64,000 bases of DNA from Sinotaia quadrata (Eukaryota; Mollusca; Gastropoda; Architaenioglossa; Viviparidae), in NCBI GenBank assembly GCA_028829895.1, contig CM054183.1, positions 69,811,071 through 69,875,070 of the forward strand, read 5' to 3'. The translations under genes and the position numbers were made by a program. Positions 57,996 through 64,000 of the stretch are shown piece by piece; the first letter of the stretch is position 1; each line of letters opens with the position of its first letter. The notes beneath the pieces are model-generated. The model searched no databases. It was not told where the DNA came from and worked only from the letters and a program-made list of their open reading frames with translations.

Positions 57996-60900
57996 CTCTC
58001 TCTCTTTCTTGTCTAATGATGTTTTTCACAGTATGTGTTTTTTAATTCATGCTAACATATTTCATTTTCAAGCTCTTGCCATCAATTTTTTGTGGTGACA
58101 TTCCCCAAAATATTTAGAAGTGTGTTGTAGGTGGTGTTTTTTCTCTCAATTTTTTTAAATTGTGTTTTAGTCTCTTACTGCAGCATTAACCCAGTCATTT
58201 GACTAACTTGTGTTTTAGTCTCTTACTGTGTGTGGCCTTTAACCCAGTGATTTGATTAATTTGTGTTTTGTCTCTTAACTGTTGCCTTTAATTCAGTGAA
58301 CTGACTAACTTGTTTTAATTCTAAATGTGGTCTCTAACTTAAGTGTTTTGACTTATTTATGTGATTTGTCTTTCACTAACAGCCTTGGTTATGCACGAAT
58401 TTCACATGGTGGATTGAGTGACACTGAAATACAGCTTGGGAAATTCTTAATCCCAGACAATCCTCATAGCTACCAAGACAACAGCCAACTCACTACTGAC
58501 TCCAGCAAAGTAGACAGTAGTGTTCACTTCAACCCAGTGTAAGTACTGATTGGTGGACAGAGTATCGATTTCAATTTGCTGTTAAGTACCGATTGGTTGA
58601 CAGATTATCAACTTCACTTTGATGTTAAGTACTAATTTTTGGACAGATTATCGACTTCAATTTGATGTTAAGTACTGATTGGTGGACAGATTATCGACTT
58701 CAATTTAATGTTAAGTACTGATTTGGTGGTATATAATTCACTTCAGCTTGATATAAATACTTATTTGTGACAGATTATTCACTTCAGCTTAGTGTAAGTA
58801 CAGATTGGTGACAGATTTTTTTTTTTACAGTGTGACAATTTTTTTTTTTACAGTGTGAAAAATTTAGTCACTGTGTGAAAAGAGTAATTATATGGGAAAA
58901 TGTGGCTGTTATATGTAGAGAATAATTATGAACAGATTAACTTTTGGATACAGTATTGCCTCTCATTGTAAAAAGGGATACATTCCAGAAAATATTTGAT
59001 ATATAAAATATTGAAAGTAAGATTCCAAATGGATGATAAGCAGGATTTCTTTTGGAAAACATCTCAAATAAAATGTACAAATACAATAAATACAGTTTAA
59101 CCAAAGGTTTCCAGTATGTTTAGAAAGTAAATGATCTTTGGATTTATGGCAGTCGGATCTTCAAAACATGAACAGTCATTCATTTGCTTTCTTTTCTAAC
59201 AATGGTAGTTTTAATTCTCTTGATGAATATTTTCTAACAATGGTAGTTTTAATTCTCTTGATGATCAGGTATTTTCATTGATTTTTTTCTGTTATGATTC
59301 AGTGAAACAAACCGTGTATTAAGATGAATATTTTAACACTGTAGCCAATTGTTTCCAGAGGTGAGAGGTCAGTGGAAAGGACTTCATGTGCTACATTTAA
59401 TACATGTACAGATGATCTTTGAACTTCACCTTATTTATTTTCTTTAGACTTTGCCCTTTTAGCAAATAGAAATCAAATGTTAGTGAAATTTGACAATTAA
59501 CACTTGAACAGTATCATAATTGTACATTCTCATTCTTTTGTCTCTTGATCAAAGTCAAAAAGAAGATAAGTTCAAATTAAATGAGTATATTGCAAGATTC
59601 TGGATTAAAACTAAAATTAGTAAAAATGTAAGCCCCAACTTCTGCCAATTGCAGATTAACATAGAGTTGACTTCACTTATCTGGGATTATCAAGGTGTGT
59701 ATGTGTGGTAGGGTAACTTGGATAATGCAGAATGAAACAGAAAAACATAATCTATACTTGATAAATATATATATATATATATAGGTTTGGTAGAGTGATA
59801 GAGAAAAACATAATCTATACATGATATATATAGGGTTTGGTATAGTGATAGAGAAAAACATAATCTATACATGATATATATAGGGTTTGGTATAGTGATA
59901 GAGAAAAACATAATCTATACTTGATATATATAGGGTTTGATAGTGAATAGATTAAAAGAAAAGCTCATTATACTTTAAACTGGATATATTCAGGGTGTGA
60001 TGATAGTGATGAGGTGAACTCAATAAAATACAATAATCAGTACTTGACATGGGTTGAACACAACAAAATAATATATCTCTACTTTTTCTTCTTGATATAA
60101 TATCAGACTTACAACTGACCCACTTTTGTATTTTAATGACTTTATTCAATTTTTAAATGTAGAAGCAAGTGGAAAAACACAAATTAAAAATTTCATAATG
60201 TATAAAGGAGAGTGTTTCGCCAGCATAAAGAAAAGGAGAATATTTAGGCCAAGTCCAGTATCATTATAGAAAAGGAGAATATTTAGGCCAAGTCCAGTAT
60301 CATTATAGAAAAGGAGAATATTTAGGCCAAGTCCAGTATCATTATAGAAAAGGAGAATATTTAGGCCAAGTCCAGTATCATTATAGAAAAGGAGAATATT
60401 TAGGCCAGGTCAAGTATCATCATAAAAAGGAAGAATTTGAGGCCAGGTGGGACTTCATCATAGAAAAAGAGAATATTTAGGCCAGGTGGGAAAGCAGAGA
60501 AAGTGTAGACAGAAATGCAAATACATTGACAAATGACCCTCTCTGGTTTTTGTTTCATTGAAGCCAGAAATAGATACATTTTGTCATTGGAAAAGTGATT
60601 CAGGAAAAAAATCATTTGATTCAGGAAAAATTCATTATGAACATTTGGTTGTGAGTTTAATTCCCAACAACTCTTTCAAGGTGTGTATATTTATTTGGTT
60701 GTGAGTTAAAACTCTATGACAAGTATGTATGTTTTCTTGATTGTGGGTCTGATCACTAACAGTTTGACAGGTGTATGTTATATATTATTTTTTTCTCTTT
60801 AATGAATATTTACAGATTTGGCAAGTTTCACAGAGGTCATGGCTACTTTGGTTCCCATCATGGTTTCCATATGAGCACTCCAAAATACTTTCTTCCTTAA
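28913..60900 (+). CDS. CWH43: CWH43 / PGAP2-interacting protein, 15 exons, complete
   Basis: Exons: 28913..29060, 31241..31553, 33928..34082, 36368..36554, 40372..40511, 43138..43374, 44712..44792, 45951..46033, 48441..48546, 49941..50076, 53104..53168, 53948..54089, 56420..56569, 58383..58538, 60816..60900. Total 2184 nt gives 727 residues, against 699 in human CWH43. All phases agree and no stop interrupts. Residues 1-40 are a Lys/Ser-rich cytosolic tail. About 45-440 are multiple membrane segments with conserved blocks ([43 protein letters not shown]). About 455-727 are an endonuclease/exonuclease/phosphatase-like domain ([85 protein letters not shown]). The yeast relative exchanges the lipid of GPI anchors for ceramide in the secretory pathway; the animal protein corresponds to its C-terminal part and works alongside PGAP2. 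Confidence 0.96.
29061..31140 (+). other. CWH43 intron 1, nothing recognised
   Basis: AT-rich. A somewhat GC-richer 200-bp patch at 30140..30340 could be an old short interspersed repeat, but no tail or flanking duplication is seen. Confidence 0.6.
31153..31200 (+). pseudogene. Decayed duplicate of CWH43 exon 2 start (decoy exon)
   Basis: Follows an acceptor tttttttaacag and would read [15 protein letters not shown] then stop, in the same phase as exon 2 ([15 protein letters not shown]). About 42 of the first 52 bases match the real exon 88 bp downstream, including the acceptor. If spliced in from exon 1 it ends translation. Confidence 0.85.
31241..31553 (+). CDS. CWH43: CWH43 exon 2
   Basis: Acceptor ttgttaacag, donor GTGAGA. 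Encodes [20 protein letters not shown] through [15 protein letters not shown] to SPSSRI, with three hydrophobic segments. A decayed copy of its first 50 bases lies 88 bp upstream. Confidence 0.96.
31554..33580 (+). other. CWH43 intron 2, left part, nothing recognised
   Basis: AT-rich with a 64-codon chance frame near 31800. No repeat family or exon recognised. Confidence 0.55.
33583..33927 (+). repeat. Exon-3-like copies upstream of CWH43 exon 3
   Basis: Three or so units of about 80-100 bp carry taattattggagtctaata and gggcctttgcaatt blocks. Exon 3 itself reads tattggagtctaatactagg then cctatttgcat at 33944..33974. The copies therefore include the first part of the coding exon, in decayed form. 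Confidence 0.65.
33928..34082 (+). CDS. CWH43: CWH43 exon 3
   Basis: Acceptor tttttcag, donor GTATAC. Encodes [20 protein letters not shown] and [20 protein letters not shown], a membrane hairpin. Confidence 0.95.
34083..36367 (+). other. CWH43 intron 3
   Basis: AT-rich with a 14-base G run at 34634..34647, an alternating CA/CG-rich stretch near 34735..34780, and the piggyBac-like scrap at 35690..35957. Confidence 0.6.
35690..35957 (+). pseudogene. Possible piggyBac-like transposase scrap
   Basis: The frame starts [20 protein letters not shown] and continues [11 protein letters not shown]. This resembles the DESLxLWKGRL...KRxxFGIKxxxLC block of piggyBac-family DDE transposases. No ends or further domains are seen. 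Confidence 0.35.
36368..36554 (+). CDS. CWH43: CWH43 exon 4
   Basis: Acceptor gaatatcag, donor GTTAGA (weak). Encodes [13 protein letters not shown], a loop, then [16 protein letters not shown], one of the best conserved CWH43 blocks, ending GPLPNTWG. Confidence 0.96.
37440..37740. repeat. Tandem repeat, about 29-33 bp x 9-10
   Basis: Units of the type ggtttgtatcagtagcagat ending ttatgcat. The central five copies are nearly identical; outer copies decay. Confidence 0.9.
37986..38024. repeat. (TA)n microsatellite
   Basis: About 19 TA dinucleotides in a row. Confidence 0.95.
38756..39985 (+). mobile_element. Truncated hAT transposon with broken transposase
   Basis: The left end caggggtgcacaaacc followed by atggcccgag looks like a hAT terminus. 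The coding part begins [20 protein letters not shown] at 39300, hits a TAG at 39373, and continues [20 protein letters not shown] with a BED-type finger (ICC...[10 protein letters not shown]) and [18 protein letters not shown]. After a further stop it continues [18 protein letters not shown] and [18 protein letters not shown] to KYFSVV. The catalytic and dimerisation parts and the right end are missing; a tandem repeat made from its last codons follows. Confidence 0.8.
39806..39985. repeat. 35-bp tandem repeat made from the hAT coding end
   Basis: Five units of gaaagacttgctaactgtaa plus gtacttttcagttg. The first is still in the transposase frame ([11 protein letters not shown]). Copies after the first change gtaaat to gtaagt. 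Confidence 0.88.
40372..40511 (+). CDS. CWH43: CWH43 exon 5
   Basis: Acceptor ccttctttag, donor GTGAAA. Encodes [18 protein letters not shown] and [18 protein letters not shown]. Phase joins GG|A and TGCAG|GT. No Met-started open frame marks this exon; it was found by homology and phase. Confidence 0.94.
40512..43137 (+). other. CWH43 intron 5
   Basis: AT-rich with a loose atagtattatatgcagtag-type repeat near 40600..40850 and a clean 51-bp repeat at 41850..42065. A GC-richer patch at 42830..42960 was not identified. Confidence 0.65.
41850..42065. repeat. Tandem repeat, 51 bp x 4
   Basis: Units contain gtgccagaagcaagtaacat and gtgtactgtgataattat; the first copy differs slightly. Reverse frames across it are artefacts. 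Confidence 0.92.
43138..43374 (+). CDS. CWH43: CWH43 exon 6
   Basis: Acceptor gatttcag. Encodes [35 protein letters not shown] and [13 protein letters not shown]. The donor is GTTTGA, a weak site; read-through would add about 32 hydrophobic-rich codons before a stop at 43470. Confidence 0.94.
43375..44711 (+). other. CWH43 intron 6
   Basis: AT-rich except 43745..44130, which is GC-richer and contains caaaatggcggcc at 44111..44123, a good YY1-type site. A 39-bp direct repeat (ttgcattgactgacatcac) lies at about 44570..44645. Confidence 0.6.
44712..44792 (+). CDS. CWH43: CWH43 exon 7
   Basis: Acceptor tctttttcag, donor GTATGT. An 81-nt exon encoding [16 protein letters not shown] and [10 protein letters not shown], a loop before the last membrane helix. 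Confidence 0.85.
45645..45950 (+). repeat. Acceptor-type tandem copies before CWH43 exon 8
   Basis: Ten units of about 30-33 bp (ttgtaaaacatcttgtattt, then ctctgatg or a similar tail) run directly into the true acceptor, whose polypyrimidine tract is itself the last unit. At least three units end in AG after a T/C tract (tttcccag, tttcacag, tttcatag). Confidence 0.9.
45951..46033 (+). CDS. CWH43: CWH43 exon 8
   Basis: Encodes (A)[17 protein letters not shown] and SYKQMQPVK, the last membrane helix. The acceptor is a tandem AAGCAG: use of the first AG adds one Ala codon. Donor GTACAT. Both edges are multiplied in the flanking introns. Confidence 0.93.
46137..46500 (+). repeat. Donor-type tandem copies after CWH43 exon 8
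   Basis: Decaying units of about 45-50 bp repeat the last coding bases and donor of exon 8 (gattcatacaaacaaatgca ... aag|gtacattt). Early copies keep the donor as ggtatattttt (near 46172) and ggtacattta (near 46220); later ones lose it. Confidence 0.82.
47220..47830. repeat. Tandem repeat, about 71 bp, five clean plus older copies
   Basis: Clean units (47460..47790) contain gtgttgggatattatttaca and gacagcatagagttac. Older related units with atgatgggttgggat extend left to 47220. Confidence 0.88.
47960..48440 (+). repeat. Acceptor/exon-start copies before CWH43 exon 9
   Basis: Five to seven units of about 60-75 bp contain a tatttttaag-type acceptor followed by a decayed gtcaacccacacgagtttac (the true start of exon 9 at 48441). 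Examples are tttttaaggccaacccaagt near 48192, tttttaaggccaactcatga near 48236, and tttttatgacccacccactc near 48296. Each is followed by atactatatat and tagtttgtgttattt. Confidence 0.85.
47991..48035. repeat. (TA)n microsatellite
   Basis: About 22 TA dinucleotides followed by a short TATG run. It is flanked on both sides by exon-9-like copies. Confidence 0.95.
48441..48546 (+). CDS. CWH43: CWH43 exon 9
   Basis: Acceptor tatttttaag, donor GTATGT. Encodes [20 protein letters not shown] and [15 protein letters not shown], the start of the EEP-like domain. Confidence 0.96.
48547..49787 (+). other. CWH43 intron 9, left part
   Basis: Right after the exon 9 donor (actg|gtatgtgtagaaaa) three or four loose copies of ggtatgtgtagaaaac plus gtctattaatta occur to about 48900, again suggesting donor duplication. 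The rest is AT-rich without signal. Confidence 0.5.
49788..49940 (+). repeat. Acceptor/exon-start copies before CWH43 exon 10
   Basis: About six short units (roughly 23-30 bp) of gattactgtgttcagttgct plus gtgt. The true junction reads gattactctgttcag|gtgc then tgatgtgattac, so the units are copies of acceptor plus first coding bases. Confidence 0.85.
49941..50076 (+). CDS. CWH43: CWH43 exon 10
   Basis: Acceptor actctgttcag, donor GTAAGA. Encodes [20 protein letters not shown] then [16 protein letters not shown] and KDHTWG. The Glu of LLESD is the likely metal ligand of the EEP fold. Confidence 0.96.
50077..53103 (+). other. CWH43 intron 10
   Basis: Contains a compositionally distinct block at about 50690..51660, with more G and C and open frames on both strands (for example 51304..51588), which looks like an inserted element. 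I could not find ends, flanking duplication or a known protein. The remainder is AT-rich. Confidence 0.45.
53104..53168 (+). CDS. CWH43: CWH43 exon 11
   Basis: A 65-nt exon with acceptor ctctctgtag and donor GTATGT. Encodes [20 protein letters not shown], equivalent to the xALSRYPIVxSEHHLLPSP block of vertebrates. Confidence 0.95.
53256..53650 (+). repeat. Donor-type tandem copies after CWH43 exon 11
   Basis: Seven or so units of about 38-42 bp of the form gtactcccatatagcatatt tagatgggtgttctttttt. Older units between 53268 and 53335 (ctctccatgtgctatgttt, actccacatataacataatt) bridge them to the real exon 11 end, cttccccacatg|gtatgttg. The clean copies have lost the GT. Confidence 0.75.
53899..53955 (+). 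repeat. Duplicated acceptor before CWH43 exon 12
   Basis: The string tctttccaggagaatta occurs twice, 32 bp apart: a decoy with AG at 53914..53915 and the true acceptor with AG at 53946..53947. Both contain the exon start gagaatta. Confidence 0.9.
53948..54089 (+). CDS. CWH43: CWH43 exon 12
   Basis: Acceptor tctttccag, donor GTGATA. Encodes [47 protein letters not shown]. The His of VVTHMGN is a likely active-site residue of the EEP fold. Confidence 0.96.
54600..55030. repeat. Tandem repeat, about 84 bp x 4-5, in CWH43 intron 12
   Basis: Units contain gtgacattactgagtgcaag and gacattagccagtctcactt, nearly identical in the middle and decayed at both ends. Confidence 0.9.
55500..56419 (+). repeat. 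Acceptor/exon-start copies before CWH43 exon 13
   Basis: Clear copies begin (first exon-like base) at 56138, 56226 and 56317; the true exon starts at 56420. Each has gctttgtttt(g/a)a(a/c)ag, then gaaaatccagctgt-like and ggttatgtgacat sequence, and each is followed by ttagaggttgctcataactt. Older relatives (gagaatatcagaact, gagaaaatagcaaa) extend left to about 55500. Two of the decoys keep a perfect ttttaacag. Confidence 0.92.
56420..56569 (+). CDS. CWH43: CWH43 exon 13
   Basis: Acceptor ttgttttaacag, donor GTAAGC. Encodes [20 protein letters not shown], then [20 protein letters not shown]. Preceded by three decoy copies of its own start. Confidence 0.96.
56590..56800 (+). repeat. Donor-type copies after CWH43 exon 13
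   Basis: Three to four units of about 45 bp repeat the exon end and donor (tgtataaaagactgattcg|g then taagcaaataatgg). The clearest is tgtataaatgactgatttgg followed by tgagtaaatattg at 56682..56715, which keeps a usable GTGAGT. Confidence 0.85.
57942..58006. repeat. (AC)n(CT)n microsatellite
   Basis: About 25 AC dinucleotides followed directly by CT repeats. Confidence 0.95.
58120..58382 (+). repeat. Acceptor-type copies before CWH43 exon 14
   Basis: Four units of about 60 bp of the form acttgtgttttagtctctta followed by ctg..gcctttaacccagtg. The true junction is tgatttgtctttcactaaca g|ccttggtta. Copies keep the T/C tract and part of ccttgg as gcctt. Confidence 0.65.
58383..58538 (+). CDS. 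CWH43: CWH43 exon 14
   Basis: Acceptor tttcactaacag, donor GTAAGTAC. Encodes [32 protein letters not shown], and SSVHFNP. Confidence 0.96.
58530..58810 (+). repeat. Donor-type tandem copies after CWH43 exon 14
   Basis: The true exon end ttcacttcaacccagt|gtaa gtactgattggtggacag is followed by six units of about 47 bp. Copies two to five read gttaagtac in place of gtaagtac; one reads ataaatac; the last, at 58794, again reads gtaagtac. Confidence 0.92.
59735..59940. repeat. Tandem repeat, about 50 bp x 4, in CWH43 intron 14
   Basis: Units contain gagaaaaacataatctatac and tatatatagggtttggtata. Reverse frames over it are artefacts. Confidence 0.92.
60196..60500. repeat. Tandem repeat, 39 bp x 7, in CWH43 intron 14
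   Basis: Units contain aaaaggagaatatttaggcc and aagtccagtatcatta. The right-hand copies are more diverged. Confidence 0.92.
60816..60900 (+). CDS. CWH43: CWH43 exon 15 (stop)
   Basis: Acceptor gaatatttacag. Encodes [20 protein letters not shown] then TPKYFLP and TAA. The HFHMNTPKYFL-type ending is shared with vertebrate CWH43. Confidence 0.96.
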
Positions 60901-61328
60901 CTTGCTACATGCACAGGCTAACTCAGTCTGCTGCAGACTCGAATTTGAGTTTTCCTATTACATCATCACCTTTATCATAACACCCTCACCTTCCAACATT
61001 TTCTAGGTGATACATGGCCTTCTTTGAAACATGCATATGGTGGTGACTTCATATTTTAAAATTATACAGCAAATACACACTCATCATTGCACATTATATA
61101 CACAAGCATGCACACACACACATACATGCAAACACACACGCAAACGCACACACACACACACACACTAAGCAGAATGAAACTCTCATGTGTCCTTTAGTGT
61201 ACTGTGTTAAAAAGGTATGGTTACATTATCAATTTGAACAATTTACGGTTCTTGTTTATTTATACTTTAATTAGTGTTTTTTGAAAGTGTTGTAGATTTG
61301 TTAGTCATTGTCAAATTTCATAATTGTT

Positions 61329-61334
61329 AATAAA
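61329..61334 (+). terminator. Polyadenylation signal AATAAA for CWH43
   Basis: AATAAA lies 429 bp after the stop codon and is followed by a T-rich stretch (attttttttct), as expected for a cleavage region. The 3' UTR before it holds only AC-rich microsatellite sequence. Confidence 0.65.
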
Positions 61335-61379
61335 ATTAAAGTATTTTTTTTCTAAAAATAGAATTCATTTCATGTATGT

Positions 61380-61660
61380 GTGAAGCGGAAGCTGGTGATA
61401 TGCATTTGTATCAGTAGTTAATATTTCATGTGTCTGCCATCAATCATATTGCATTGCTGATTGGTATCAGTAGTTAATATTTCATGTGTCTGCCATCAAT
61501 ATTATTGCATTACCAATTGGTATCAGTAGTTAATATTTCATGTGTCTGCCATCAGTCATACTGCATTGCTGATTGGTATCTAGTTAATATTTCATGCATC
61601 TGTCATCAACAATATTGTATTGCTGATTGATATCAGTAGTTAATATTTCATGTCACTGCT
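61380..61660. repeat. Tandem repeat, about 59 bp x 4-5, 3' of CWH43
   Basis: Units contain tatcagtagttaatatttca and tgtctgccatcaat. It starts just past the CWH43 polyadenylation signal. Confidence 0.9.
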
Positions 61661-62789
61661 ATTCGCCAGTTCGTGTGATTACCATGGATCATATTGCTTT
61701 TGATATGTGTTTTTTTCCTCAATACAAATAGTGTGATTCTTTTTTGAAAGAAGGGGGATAATTGCCAGGCAAATAAAAGGCCATTTCTCATTTAAAGTAT
61801 AAATGCATAATAAACTAGACAGAACACCACACATGCTCACTTACCTATCTTTAGTTTGTTTAATTTATGGTTTACACAACTACAGGGTCTTGCTTCCTTT
61901 CACTCATCATTTTAAAATGGATGACTTCTTACTATGACATTAATCAGGCTGTTCCATTACTTTAACAGCTTGCCCCTTTCTGTATTTGCACAAAATAATG
62001 TTCATTTAAAGAATCACTAAATGCTTCATTATCTTAACATTTATTGATAAGAAATCCCATAACTCTTATAATTTACTGGAAATATTTCTTTGCTGTCAAA
62101 ATGTCACAGTGGAAGTTTTATTAAATGTTCTATTACTATGACATTATAATGTTTTATTGTTATTACAGTTGGTAAAGTGCCACGCTACATTTTTTTGTTG
62201 TCTCATTACCCTCACAATTTAATGATAAAAATGTTTCATTAAATTGATAATTAAATGGAAATATCTCACAATACTGATATTAACATTTAGCAGTAAATGT
62301 GAACTGACGTGGCAAACATTTATTGTTACTCATGTTATTAAAACTGAAAAACATTTCATTAATAGAACATCAAAATTTTACTAAAATAGAATTCAAAGTG
62401 ACACAGATTTGACATAAAATTTAGGAGCACTAGGTACACTCTAATTGGCACACAAAGGTCCCCCCCAAATTAACACTCTAAAAGTTGAGCGGGATTCAAA
62501 TATAAAACATGAGAACATTTCATTGCCTAACTTTAATTTACAGTTTGGAAAATCCTCCATTTTCATATTTAAAAAAAAAAAATGGTGACAATTAATTCAT
62601 TATTGCCACATGTTTAGAGAAAAATTACCCATTACTTCAAGGCTTCGCGAAGACTTCTTAGTGAAAAGGACCCATTATTTTAGCTTTTGAGAAAGTATAT
62701 TTGTTGTTTCATTCAAATATCAAAGTATTCTTGCAATTTAATGAAAATATCTTAATATTTTGTTAAAATATGTCCCATTGATCCAAAAT

Positions 62790-63175
62790 GTAGTGAAATT
62801 GTCCAGTTCTCTAATATTATTTTAAAATAGTTCTTTACACTCTTAACATTTTGTTAAATTGTTCTTTACACTGTACTCTTAACATTTTGTTAAATAGTTA
62901 TTTTCACTGTACTCTTAACATTTTGTTAAATAGTTCTTTACACTGTACTCTAACATTTTGTTAATTAGTTCTTTACACTCTTAACATTTTATTAAATTGT
63001 TCTTTACACTGTACTCTAACATTTTATTAAATTGTTCTTTACACTGTACTCTAACATTTTATTAAATTGTTCTTTACACTGTACTCTAACATTTTGTTAA
63101 ATTGTTCTTTACACTGTACTCTAACATTTTGTTAAATAGTTCTTTACACTGTACTCTAACATTTTGTTTTTTAAT
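62790..63175. repeat. Tandem repeat, about 35 bp x 9-10
   Basis: Units of ttgttctttacactgtactc plus taacattttgttaaa; a few copies carry a short deletion. Confidence 0.9.
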
Positions 63176-63420
63176 GTGATCTGTGAGTGAATAATCTAGG
63201 TGTTTAAGCTACAACTTTGTTACTGTGCTATTTGATCTGTGAGTGAATAACTTAAGTGTTTATCTATAAGCTACAACTTTGTGAATGTGCTATGTGATTT
63301 CTGGTGAATAATGCGCATGTAAATTTCCATAGATTAAACTCTGTCAGTGTGCCGTTTGATCTTCAAAATGAATGGCTTGCGTGTATATTGGTCTGTAAGT
63401 TAAACTCAGCCAATGGACTT
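63170..63420. repeat. Tandem repeat, about 65-70 bp x 3-4
   Basis: Units share gatctgtgagtgaataa and aagctacaactttgt blocks, decaying to the right. Confidence 0.7.
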
Positions 63421-64000
63421 TGTGTGCATTGAGTGCATATTTGGCTGATAAAACTTTGCTGTGGTCTACAAATGAACACCTTGAATGGTTATTTGGTCCG
63501 AATAATAATTTAACAGTTTCCAGCTTCACAGAGAACAACAGTTTCATTACAGTACCAGTACGACTTTTAGTTTGGCTACTAAAAGGGCTTGTACAAAAGA
63601 ATGAGTGTGAGGTGGTTTCATTATTTACCTGCATGTATTGAAACAGTTTTATGAAACAGTTATTTCTTTCTTCACCAAAATTTATTGCTGAATTATACAT
63701 GAAAGCGAATGACAATAAATCTTTTTCGCTTTCTATGAATAAATTACACCCAGTTATTGAAACTACAATATCCTTGCTTTATGAATAAATCATAACTCAT
63801 TTATGCAAACTACAATGCTCTTGCTTCTCTATAAATAAATTATACCAGTTTTTGAAACTGCAATATCTTTGCTTCTTTTTATGACAAAATTATAAGCCAT
63901 TCAAGGATAATCTTGCTTTTCAATGAATAAACAAATGAATAAATAGCCTGGTCATAAAGGATATAGATTATATTATTAACTTGCTCTGTCACTGATTGAT

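Larger units (their letters stand above)
60901..64000. other. 3' flank of CWH43
   Basis: 3' UTR to about 61350, then intergenic AT-rich sequence with the three repeat arrays listed separately. No further gene or exon recognised to the window end. Confidence 0.6.

Overview
This is an AT-rich animal nuclear genomic window (roughly 30 percent GC by eye). The few conserved genes are split into short exons with GT..AG introns, and the rest is introns, dead DNA transposons, microsatellites and many short-unit tandem repeats. The protein matches, the hAT load and the intron structure suggest an invertebrate, most likely a lophotrochozoan such as a mollusc. A cephalopod is a guess from the style of the repeats and is not shown by the sequence. 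I saw no bacterial genes, no rRNA or tRNA and no CRISPR array.

Three genes can be assembled. (1) On the minus strand, 4368..5419 holds the first two coding exons of a PP2C-family protein phosphatase: an N-terminal MGQTLSEP myristoylation-type start, then the MEDAH and DGHG metal-binding motifs. The rest of the gene lies left of the window or inside exons I could not find. (2) On the plus strand, 10876..17818 is SMIM20 (MITRAC7, the phoenixin precursor) in three exons that join in phase to a 70-residue protein ending WSDPFGRK. Its second intron contains two dead hAT transposons. (3) On the plus strand, 28913..60900 is a complete CWH43 (PGAP2IP) gene. Its 15 exons sum to exactly 2184 nt (727 codons plus stop), and every phase agrees. 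It encodes a multi-pass membrane region followed by an endonuclease/exonuclease/phosphatase-like luminal domain used in GPI-anchor lipid remodelling. A polyadenylation signal follows at 61329.

Mobile DNA: a 2.0-kb element with long inverted ends (CACTG..CAGTG, TAA flanks) at 7684..9694; a 2.1-kb hAT with a perfect 8-bp target duplication at 13511..15611; a ZBED-type hAT relic at 16347..17283; a 1-kb hAT relic at 19149..20135; a hAT-like MITE at 5767..5950; a truncated hAT at 38756..39985; and weaker piggyBac-like and gag-like scraps.

The most striking structure is in CWH43. At about a dozen of its splice junctions, the intron next to the exon is built from tandem, decaying copies of the junction itself. 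Copies of acceptor plus exon start lie upstream of exons 2, 3, 8, 9, 10, 12, 13 and 14. Copies of exon end plus donor lie downstream of exons 8, 11, 13 and 14. The introns therefore seem to have grown by local tandem duplication seeded at exon edges, leaving strings of decoy splice sites, some with intact AG or GTAAGT. I know of no standard name for this pattern, and it is the main candidate for something undescribed here.
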